NCBI RefSeq assembly: GCF_003385895.1
Contig: NZ_QRDQ01000007.1
Coordinates: forward strand, 992,001-1,056,000
DNA: 64,000 nt
DNA from: Flavobacterium cutihirudinis
Lineage (GTDB): Bacteria > Bacteroidota > Bacteroidia > Flavobacteriales > Flavobacteriaceae
Reading direction: 5' to 3'
Below, in pieces: positions 54,450 to 62,108 of this stretch. The first letter of the stretch is position 1. Each line of letters starts with the position of its first letter. Both the position numbers and the translations under genes were made by a program. A model generated the notes under the pieces. The model was not told the origin of the DNA. It saw only the letters and a program-made list of their open reading frames with translations, and did not search any database.

Positions 54450-57400
54450 ATTTACAACATCTGTAAATATTATACGAGATGAGGAGAAGGAAATAAATTA
54501 TATCCCAACTCATAATGCTATACGTTTAGCATCACAAATCGTAAGTGATTTTAAAAAAGGTATTCGTTCCTTCAATATTATTGGTTCTTACGGGACAGGT
54601 AAAAGTTCATTTTTGCTTGCTTTTCAAGAGAGCTTATCAAATAGAAAAAAATATTTTAATGTAGCTTTTCTACCAAATCAGGAATACGGTAAAATCAACA
54701 TCATTGGAGAATACAGGTCTTTAATAGATGTTTTCATCGACTTATTTGACTTAGAGTCAAAAAACACTACTGCCGAAACTATATTTTCAGAAGTTTTTAA
54801 TAGATATTATGCTTTAGGGCAAAATCCATTGTTAATCGTAACAATTGATGAGTTTGGTAAGTTTTTAGAATATGCTTCAAAAAACAACCCTGAAAAAGAA
54901 TTATTTTTCTTGCAGCAGTTTTCAGAATTTGTAAATGATACTTCTCATAATATAGTTTTACTAACATCTGTACATCAAAATTTTGATGCTTATGCTTTTT
55001 CATTAGATTACACTCAAAAACAAGAATGGACAAAAGTTAAAGGCCGTTTTAAAGAAATTACTTTTAATGAGCCAATCGAACAATTATTGTTTTTAGCTGC
55101 AGAACATCTAAACAAACTGCCATCTTCAGACAGAGAAAATACACAAATTAAGGAAGCTAACAAGCTTTTGTATGATTCAAAAGCATTTAACTTTAATGAA
55201 GATTATATTAGCGAAATAGCAGAAAAATTGTATCCATTAGATGCAATTTCTGCTTACGTAATCACTCAATCTCTGCAAAAATATGGACAAAATGAGAGGT
55301 CTCTTTTTACATTTTTAGAGTCTACCGATTTTGCAGGTTTATTTCAGTTCAAGCAATTGAAAAAAGGTTTTTATTCATTGCCAGAGATTTATGATTATTT
55401 AACTTTTAATTTTTACTCTTTTCTTAATTCGAAGTACAATCCTGATTTTAATTCTTGGAAGTCTATAAAGAATGCGTTAGAAGTTGTCGAAACTTCATTC
55501 GAGACAAATTTAAGTGACTATTCAAAACTAATTAAAAGTATAGGAGTTTTAAATATTAATACCGGTGCCGGTGCTGTTTTAGACAGCGGTTTTTGGGAAA
55601 AATACTCGGAGAAAGTTTTATCAGTTAATAATTCAAAAGAGCTACTAAAGAATCTAGTTGATAAAAAAATAATAGTTTACAGAAATTATTTGAAGAGATT
55701 TATTCTTCATGAAGGTACAGATTTAGATATTGAGCTGGCATTGCTGCAGGCAGAAAATAAGGTTGATAATATCACTGATGTTGTTACTATGCTAAACAAG
55801 TATTATAACTTGCATCCTGTTCTAGCAAAGAAGGTAATGTTTGAAGTTGGAACTCCAAGATTATTTGAATATAAAATATCACATTTTCCTATTGATGAGA
55901 TACCTCAAAATGAAATTGACGGATTTATTAATTTAGTTTTTAATGACAAAGATATTTTAGATGAAGTAAAAATAAAATCTGCCGAAAGCCAAGAAGCTAT
56001 TTTATATTGTTATTATAAAAATGCTAAACAAATAAAAGAGCTTTTATTTGAAATTGAGAAAACGAGAAAAGTGATTGCAGAAAATGAAAATGATAAAGTT
56101 GCAACTAGAGAATTAAATAATATCGTTCAGCATCAAATTAATCTTTTAAATCATAAAATTCTAAATAACTTTTATGGAACAAATTCTGAGGTTGTTTGGT
56201 TTTATAAAGGGAGCCAATTAGAAATTAAAAGTAAAAAAGATTTAAACAGTAAGCTCTCTGAAATATCGGATGCAGTTTATTGCAACTCACCGATTTTTAA
56301 AAATGAGTTGGTAAATAAACATAAGATATCGACATCAATACATGTTGCAAAAAAAAATTACTTAAAAGCATTAGTTACTAATTGGAATAAATCACAATTA
56401 GGATTTCCAGAAGACAAATTTCCTGCAGAAAAAACAATTTATTTATCTCTGCTTGAAAATAATGATATATATCTATATTCTGATAAAATTAGTGATATAA
56501 TAAAGCCTAACGAAAGAAATAGGTTCAATTTTTTATGGGACGAATCCCTTAATTTTCTTGAAAGTGCTAAAATCGGAAGAAGAAAAGTAAGTGAATTTGC
56601 TGATGTTTTAAGTAAAAGACCTTACAAACTAAAACAAGGTCTTATTGATTTATGGATTCCTACTTTTTTGTTTATTAAGCGTGACGATTTTGCGTTATTT
56701 AGCAATAACGGATATATTGCGAATCTTAGTGATGAAGTACTTGAGTTGTTAATAAAAAAACCAGAAGATTTTGAGATAAAAACATTTGCGATTGAAGGCG
56801 TTAAATTAGATATTTTTAATAGATACAGGATTTTTTTAGATCAGACAACAAAAGAGAAAATATCAAATGACAGTTTTATAGAAACTATAAAACCGTTTTT
56901 AACTTTCTATAGAGATTTACCTGATTATACAAAAAATACTAATCGTTTATCTAAAGAAGCTCTCGGAATTCGAAGCGCAATTTTTTTAGCAAAAGATCCT
57001 GAGCATACATTTTTTGAATCATTTCCTAATGCATTAAATTTTAAAATTCAACAGATTCAATCCTCTGCAGAGAAGTTACAATCCTTTTCGATCAAGCTGC
57101 AAGATTCAATTAAAGAAATAAGAAATTGTTACGATGAATTAATCAATAGAGTAGAAGATTTTATAAAAAGTGATATTGTAGGAGAAGATTTTGATTTTGA
57201 AGATTATAAAAACAGTCTACAAACTAGATATAAAAAATTGAGGCGACATTTATTATTGCCCAGCCAAAAAATATTTGTTCAACGATTGGATTCTCAAATT
57301 GATGATAAAAAAGCATGGCTTAATTCATTAGTCCAATCACTCATCGGTAAGACGTTAGATAAAACTACAGATGAAGATGAGCTTTTAATATATGATAAGT

Positions 57401-57660
57401 TTAAGTCTATGATTATGGAATTAGATAGTTTAACTTCACTTTCTAAATCTGATTTTAATGAAGAAAAGGAAGATGTTTATGATTTACAAATTAATACTTT
57501 TTTTAAAGGTATAAGTAAAAAAATTATTCGTTTACCTAAAGAAAAAAAAGAAGAAGTTTTTAAAATACAAAAAGAGTTAGAAAATGTTTTGTCAAGAGAT
57601 AGTTCTTTAAATATTGCAGCATTGACTAACCTTTTAAAAGAAATGCTTAAAAATGAGTAA
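54439..57660 (+). CDS. sspC: SspC, ATPase of the phosphorothioation system
   Basis: A 1,073-aa protein whose N-terminal 200 residues form a P-loop ATPase: GSYGTGKS at residues 49-56 (Walker A) and LLIVTIDEFGKF around residue 137 (Walker B, Asp137-Glu138). The rest is mostly helical and Lys/Glu/Asn-rich, with no second catalytic site seen. Large single ATPases of this size between DUF4007 and PP-loop genes are SspC. It probably remodels DNA or drives the SspB-SspD complex. It overlaps both neighbours. Confidence 0.82.
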   Translation: MLNKFTTSVNIIRDEEKEINYIPTHNAIRLASQIVSDFKKGIRSFNIIGSYGTGKSSFLLAFQESLSNRKKYFNVAFLPNQEYGKINIIGEYRSLIDVFIDLFDLESKNTTAETIFSEVFNRYYALGQNPLLIVTIDEFGKFLEYASKNNPEKELFFLQQFSEFVNDTSHNIVLLTSVHQNFDAYAFSLDYTQKQEWTKVKGRFKEITFNEPIEQLLFLAAEHLNKLPSSDRENTQIKEANKLLYDSKAFNFNEDYISEIAEKLYPLDAISAYVITQSLQKYGQNERSLFTFLESTDFAGLFQFKQLKKGFYSLPEIYDYLTFNFYSFLNSKYNPDFNSWKSIKNALEVVETSFETNLSDYSKLIKSIGVLNINTGAGAVLDSGFWEKYSEKVLSVNNSKELLKNLVDKKIIVYRNYLKRFILHEGTDLDIELALLQAENKVDNITDVVTMLNKYYNLHPVLAKKVMFEVGTPRLFEYKISHFPIDEIPQNEIDGFINLVFNDKDILDEVKIKSAESQEAILYCYYKNAKQIKELLFEIEKTRKVIAENENDKVATRELNNIVQHQINLLNHKILNNFYGTNSEVVWFYKGSQLEIKSKKDLNSKLSEISDAVYCNSPIFKNELVNKHKISTSIHVAKKNYLKALVTNWNKSQLGFPEDKFPAEKTIYLSLLENNDIYLYSDKISDIIKPNERNRFNFLWDESLNFLESAKIGRRKVSEFADVLSKRPYKLKQGLIDLWIPTFLFIKRDDFALFSNNGYIANLSDEVLELLIKKPEDFEIKTFAIEGVKLDIFNRYRIFLDQTTKEKISNDSFIETIKPFLTFYRDLPDYTKNTNRLSKEALGIRSAIFLAKDPEHTFFESFPNALNFKIQQIQSSAEKLQSFSIKLQDSIKEIRNCYDELINRVEDFIKSDIVGEDFDFEDYKNSLQTRYKKLRRHLLLPSQKIFVQRLDSQIDDKKAWLNSLVQSLIGKTLDKTTDEDELLIYDKFKSMIMELDSLTSLSKSDFNEEKEDVYDLQINTFFKGISKKIIRLPKEKKEEVFKIQKELENVLSRDSSLNIAALTNLLKEMLKNE

Positions 57661-58762
57661 AGTAAGACATGTGTTAGGAATATCGGGAGGGAAGGACAGT
57701 GCTGCTTTGGCTATATATATGAAAAAAAATTATCCTGAATTGGATATAGAATATTATACTTCAGATACAGGCAAAGAATTACAAGAAACTTATGATTTAA
57801 TCTCGAATTTGGAGACTTTTCTTGGAAAAAAAATAACTGTTTTAAAAGCGGTAAATGACAGTTCTGAAGATAATCCCTTCGATCATTTCATAAAATTATT
57901 TAAAGGATATTTACCATCATCAAACGCAAGATGGTGTACTAAAAAATTAAAGCTTGATCCTTTTGAAAATTTTGTAGGTGATGATCCAGTTATTTCGTAT
58001 GTTGGGATTAGAGGAGATGAGGATAGGGAAGGCTATATTTCAAAGAAAAGTAATATTCAATCCATCTTTCCTTTTAGAAAAAGTATATGGAGTGAGGACG
58101 TTATTTCAAAAGTTCTTTCTAATAAGAATATATCATTTACCAGTAAAATACTATTATCGCAGCCAAAAAATGACAAAACCGAAAGAATTTTAGAGCTTAT
58201 TAATACTGAAATTTCAACAAGTTTTTCTCAAAGTCAAAAACTTAATTCATTGTTAGATTTAGGAATAAAAGAATTTAACTCAATTGTTTTTGAATTCTTA
58301 AAGAGTACAGAATATCCTTTATCCACTGAAGAATTATTTCCATTAATTAATAATGAAGACATTCTCGTTCGAGATGATATATTTAAATTACTTGAAGATT
58401 CTGGAGTAGGAGTTCCAGCTTACTATAAAGAAGTAGAATTTGAAATCAATGGTGAAAAATCATCTTATGCAAGAAGTCGTTCAGGTTGTTTTTTCTGTTT
58501 CTATCAACAAAAGATCGAATGGATATGGTTATATGAACAACACCCGGATTTATTTTATAAAGCATTGGAGTATGAGAAAGATGGCTATACTTGGATGCAA
58601 GACGAAAGTTTAGAAGATATTATTAAACCAGAGCGTATAGCTAAAATTAAAGAAGATCACTTAAAAAGAACCAATAAAAAAGCACTAAATAAAAAATCTC
58701 CTTATCTTCTAGATTTACTAGATGATGCAGAAGGGGAAGGATGTGCATCTTGTTTTATATAA
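57653..58762 (+). CDS. sspD: SspD, PP-loop (PAPS reductase-like) sulfur-transfer protein
   Basis: A 369-aa ATP-pyrophosphatase-fold protein. The PP-loop is LGISGGKDSAALA (SGGKDS at 11-16), followed by YYTSDTGKELQETY and the conserved SSNARWCTKKLK (Cys95) and YVGIRGDEDREGY. Cysteines 279 and 282 (SGCFFCFYQ) plus 364 and 367 (GCASCF at the C terminus) could hold an iron-sulfur cluster, as in DndC. It would activate the DNA backbone with ATP for sulfur insertion. The sulfur donor (SspA, a cysteine desulfurase) is not in the window. A long insertion (about residues 135-275) separates the GIRGDE part from the first Cys pair. Confidence 0.85.
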   Translation: MSKVRHVLGISGGKDSAALAIYMKKNYPELDIEYYTSDTGKELQETYDLISNLETFLGKKITVLKAVNDSSEDNPFDHFIKLFKGYLPSSNARWCTKKLKLDPFENFVGDDPVISYVGIRGDEDREGYISKKSNIQSIFPFRKSIWSEDVISKVLSNKNISFTSKILLSQPKNDKTERILELINTEISTSFSQSQKLNSLLDLGIKEFNSIVFEFLKSTEYPLSTEELFPLINNEDILVRDDIFKLLEDSGVGVPAYYKEVEFEINGEKSSYARSRSGCFFCFYQQKIEWIWLYEQHPDLFYKALEYEKDGYTWMQDESLEDIIKPERIAKIKEDHLKRTNKKALNKKSPYLLDLLDDAEGEGCASCFI

Positions 58763-58764
58763 AT

Positions 58765-59172
58765 ATGAAGACTAAAGTATATTTAGCTGGTGGAATGAAT
58801 GAATCAAACTGGCAAAAAAAAGTAATTGAAACGATTAATAGTGAAAATTTTGTGTTCTATAATCCAAGAGAACATGAGTTAACCAATAGTGCTGAGTATA
58901 CATTTTGGGACTTGTTTTATGTAAAACAATCTGATATTCTGTTTGCTTATATGCAAAACGATAATCCGTCAGGAATTGGACTAACCTTAGAGGTTGGCTA
59001 TGCTAGAGCTCTCGACAAATCAATAATTTTAATTGATGAAAGATCAAAAAATGATGAGATATTTGCTAATAGATTTAAAATTGTTAGGGAAAGCTCAACT
59101 ATAGTTTTTGATAACCTGGAAGAAGGTATTAACTTTTTAAAAAAGATCAAGAATGGTATTATTAACGTGTGA
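58765..59172 (+). CDS. Nucleoside 2-deoxyribosyltransferase-like protein
   Basis: A 135-aa protein started at ATG 58765, 2 nt after the sspD stop (an in-frame ATG at 58741 overlaps sspD). It has the N-ribosyltransferase-like fold: KVYLAGGM at the start, QSDILFAYM, and GIGLTLEVGYARALDKS with Glu76 in the position of the catalytic Glu of nucleoside deoxyribosyltransferases. Related folds act on nucleosides, NAD-derived signals or nucleotide damage. In this operon it may make, break or sense a nucleotide signal. It overlaps the next gene by 20 nt. Confidence 0.72.
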   Translation: MKTKVYLAGGMNESNWQKKVIETINSENFVFYNPREHELTNSAEYTFWDLFYVKQSDILFAYMQNDNPSGIGLTLEVGYARALDKSIILIDERSKNDEIFANRFKIVRESSTIVFDNLEEGINFLKKIKNGIINV

Positions 59173-59767
59173 TCACATAGTTAATTTTTTTACTGAAAAA
59201 AAAGAAACGTCTTTAGATTGGCTAACTATTTTTACAACTGTCAGTCCAATTATTATTGGATTAGTAGCACTTTTGCTTTCATATTTTCAAATGGTAAAAA
59301 CACTCAATGCTAAAAAGGAAGATGAAGAAAGAGCTGAAATAAGAAAAAAATTAGATGAGTTTTACGGACCTATATTGCAATTAAGAATGAAAAGTAATTT
59401 ACTTTATCAAAAGTTCAACGAGGAATACAGAGCAGTAGATTCTAACTTTTCAACACTGATATACCTCTTAAATAGTCATGTATTTTCTGGAAATAATAAA
59501 ATATTGCTAGAAGAGATCATTAAAATTGGTGAGTTAACAGAAAAATTAATTCATGAAAAAGCTGGTTTAATTGATGATACAAATTTAAGAACAATAGTTT
59601 TACCTAGGGCAACCACTCACTTTTTGTTAATTAGGTTGGCTTACGCAGGTGCTCTTACTGGTGACTTAGATAGATTTAAAACTTTAACATTTCCAAAAGA
59701 TTTAGATCTCTTATTAGAAAAAAAGAAGAAAGAACTCGAAGAAAGATTAAAAAAATTAAATAGCTAA
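59153..59767 (+). CDS. Membrane-anchored hypothetical protein
   Basis: A 204-aa protein with one membrane segment near the N terminus (about residues 24-47, VSPIIIGLVALLLSYFQMV) and a long cytoplasmic helical region rich in Lys, Glu and Leu, ending in a coiled-coil-like run (LDLLLEKKKKELEERLKKL). No family recognised. Such proteins in defence operons often are membrane tethers or effectors that disturb the membrane. It overlaps the preceding gene by 20 nt and so is made with it. Confidence 0.6.
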   Translation: MVLLTCDHIVNFFTEKKETSLDWLTIFTTVSPIIIGLVALLLSYFQMVKTLNAKKEDEERAEIRKKLDEFYGPILQLRMKSNLLYQKFNEEYRAVDSNFSTLIYLLNSHVFSGNNKILLEEIIKIGELTEKLIHEKAGLIDDTNLRTIVLPRATTHFLLIRLAYAGALTGDLDRFKTLTFPKDLDLLLEKKKKELEERLKKLNS

Positions 59768-59846
59768 TTGCAAAATATAAATAGAATATAATTAAATTAT
59801 TTATCTGCTGATTATTACTATGTCAATCAGCTACTATCTTACATTT

Positions 59847-60887
59847 ATGAAAGTTAAACTAACTACTTGGAAAATCTCTACTTTATTTAAATTAAAAGAC
59901 AAAATTAATCCACAGCCACCGTATCAAAGGGGTGAGGTATGGAAATACAGAAAAAATGCTTTATTAATTGACTCGATTTTAAGAGGCATTGATATTCCAA
60001 AAATATATCTAAGAAAACTTGAAAATGCGGCACATGACTATGAAATTGCTGATGGACAGCAAAGATTAAATGCTATTTTTACTTTTTTAGAAAATGATTA
60101 TTCTTTATTAGAGGATGAAGAAAAAGGTTTAAATCTTAAAACAATTAATCAACTTATAGTAGGCGGTAAAAAATTTAGAAGTCTAGATCCAGAACTAAAA
60201 GATAAACTTACTGATTATGAGGTTAGTATAGCTATAATTGAGGAGGCGGATAATTACGAAATTAGAACTTTATTTGGTAGATTACAGGAAGGTGAGCCAT
60301 TGGTACCAGCAGAAAAAAGAAATGCAATTATAAGTAAAGCTGGGACAATTATTGATAATTTTGTATTAAATAATAAATTTTTTGCTAATAGTAAGATACA
60401 ACCTGCCAGGTATAAAAGACAAGATTATTTAGCACATGCATTAGCGTTGTTTTTTTATAAAAACACAAAACCACTAAAAGCATCTTTATTGCTTGAACTA
60501 TATCTTGATAAAAAATTAGATTGCTCACATGCTAATCAGAAACTTATTTCAGATATATTGGATGCGATTTATCAACTAGATCAATTATCTCAAACAAGAG
60601 TTTATAAAAAATTTCATTTTATTGATTTGTTCCTATTTTTGATGAATAATTCCGAAAAAATAAAAACTATAAATTACAAAAATTTTGCTAGAGAGTATGA
60701 TTCGCTAGAAGTGAAAAGATTGAAAATAAGAGATCCAAAAACCTTACTTTCCGGTAAGGATGAATCTGAAGAAAATAAAATTTTATACGATTATTATATG
60801 GCATTTAAATATGCAGGTGCAGAGCCGGATAGTATTGAAAAAAGAAATGTTTCATTTAACCTAATATTTAAAAATATTTTTAATTAG
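59847..60887 (+). CDS. DUF262 protein without HNH domain
   Basis: Started at ATG 59847 (MKVKLTTWKIS); an ATG at 59820 is also in frame. The 346-aa protein is a DUF262 domain with PPYQRGEVW (24-32) and DGQQR (69-73), the nucleotide-binding motif of this ParB-like fold, and FGRLQEGEPLVPAEKR in the middle. It has no HNH/DUF1524 C terminus, so it is a sensor/NTPase module without its own nuclease. The SIR2 gene starts 2 nt after its stop, so they form a tight pair. It is a second, unlike copy of the DUF262 fold present in the 50830 gene. Confidence 0.78.
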   Translation: MKVKLTTWKISTLFKLKDKINPQPPYQRGEVWKYRKNALLIDSILRGIDIPKIYLRKLENAAHDYEIADGQQRLNAIFTFLENDYSLLEDEEKGLNLKTINQLIVGGKKFRSLDPELKDKLTDYEVSIAIIEEADNYEIRTLFGRLQEGEPLVPAEKRNAIISKAGTIIDNFVLNNKFFANSKIQPARYKRQDYLAHALALFFYKNTKPLKASLLLELYLDKKLDCSHANQKLISDILDAIYQLDQLSQTRVYKKFHFIDLFLFLMNNSEKIKTINYKNFAREYDSLEVKRLKIRDPKTLLSGKDESEENKILYDYYMAFKYAGAEPDSIEKRNVSFNLIFKNIFN

Positions 60888-60889
60888 TC

Positions 60890-61753
60890 ATGGCAAAAAT
60901 AGATTTACCAAAAGAGCTTTTAGAATCTTTTTCAAAGGATTTAGGTGTGTTTTTTGTTGGCGCTGGATTGTCAGTTGGTGCAGGTTTTCCTGATTGGTCA
61001 AATTTGTTAAAGCAACTTATAGAAAAAGGAGAGCAAAATGGTCGAATAAGTAAAGAAAAAAAGACTGAGTATGAAACATTGTCGAAAGACCCTGGTAAAT
61101 CCTTAATGCTTGCAGAAGAATTAAAGCTTGATTTAGGATCGCTGTTTAACAGACACATGGAAGAACTTTTTCAAAGCTCTACTAATAAGCCCACAATAAA
61201 TCATGATTATATAGTAAAGACTAAGGGTAGTATGGTTATCACAATCAATTACGATAATTTACTTGAGAAATCTTATAATAATGTTTACCACGATCATCCT
61301 AATATTTTCATTTATTCACAAAGTAGGGAAGCAGCTAATAATTTTTGGAAAGGTAGATTTTTTATTTTGAAAGCACATGGAGATGCGCAGAGAGATGTAG
61401 AAACCTTAATTTTATCTCAAAGAGATTACAGAAAAACTTTGTACAAGGAAGCTGGTTACAGAAGTTTATTGCAAACTATTTTTACAACTAAATCTATTTT
61501 TTTTGTAGGTGTATCAATGAATGACCCAGAGTTTAACCAATTGCTTGATTTCTTGCATGATTCTTATCATGGGGGTGGTCCTACACATTACTTGCTAATG
61601 GATAAAAAAGATCATCTTTCTACTTATTCAAGAAGATACTTAGATGATTTTAATATACAAACTATAACATTTGAAAATGCCAAAGGTGATTATGCAAACT
61701 TAACTGAGGTTTTAAAGCTTTTAAGCGAGGAATGCCCGAGAAATATATCATAA
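60890..61753 (+). CDS. SIR2-domain protein, NADase-like effector
   Basis: A 287-aa SIR2-family protein. NAD-binding motifs are visible: FFVGAGLSVGAGFPDW (24-36), TINYDN (118-123) and KAHGD (161-165), with a second-shell helix ending in SLLQTIFTTKSIFFVGVSM. Standalone SIR2 proteins in defence loci break down NAD+ and stop the infected cell. It is translationally paired with the DUF262 protein (2-nt gap), which could gate it. It is the last gene of the sspB operon and is followed by a stem-loop terminator. Confidence 0.82.
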   Translation: MAKIDLPKELLESFSKDLGVFFVGAGLSVGAGFPDWSNLLKQLIEKGEQNGRISKEKKTEYETLSKDPGKSLMLAEELKLDLGSLFNRHMEELFQSSTNKPTINHDYIVKTKGSMVITINYDNLLEKSYNNVYHDHPNIFIYSQSREAANNFWKGRFFILKAHGDAQRDVETLILSQRDYRKTLYKEAGYRSLLQTIFTTKSIFFVGVSMNDPEFNQLLDFLHDSYHGGGPTHYLLMDKKDHLSTYSRRYLDDFNIQTITFENAKGDYANLTEVLKLLSEECPRNIS

Positions 61754-62108
61754 AATTGTGCTTGGTAGAAAAGCTTATTAGTTTTTTAAATTTGACGATT
61801 CAATTCTAATTTTCTTTATAGTGAATGCGAGTAACTATTTTAAGTACCTTACTGAGTGATTTTAATCGCTGGTATATATTGAACAAACTTTTCTAAAAAC
61901 AAAAAACATCAGTCTTGATTTATTTCAAAATTGATGTTTTTATATTTTATTTTATAAAATTCAAATATTTATTGAACCGAATTATCAAATGGACTATCAT
62001 TATCTGTTGATCCGAAAATCCAAAATCCTTTAAACAATTATAAACAAGTTTTGGCTTTAATTAGTTTCGGATAAAGTATAAAAAGCTTGGTTTCTAAAAT
62101 AAATAACT
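61754..62108. other. Convergent gap with a terminator
   Basis: A 355-nt non-coding gap. The main element is a stem-loop near 61902-61941; the rest is AT-rich without a gene or recognisable site. Confidence 0.6.
61902..61945. terminator. Bidirectional terminator between the SIR2 and GHKL genes
   Basis: AAAAACATCA (61902-61911) pairs with TGATGTTTTT (61932-61941), with an inner TTGA/TCAA pairing. A and T runs at both ends give U-rich tails for both the plus-strand SIR2 operon and the minus-strand ATPase gene. Confidence 0.75.
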
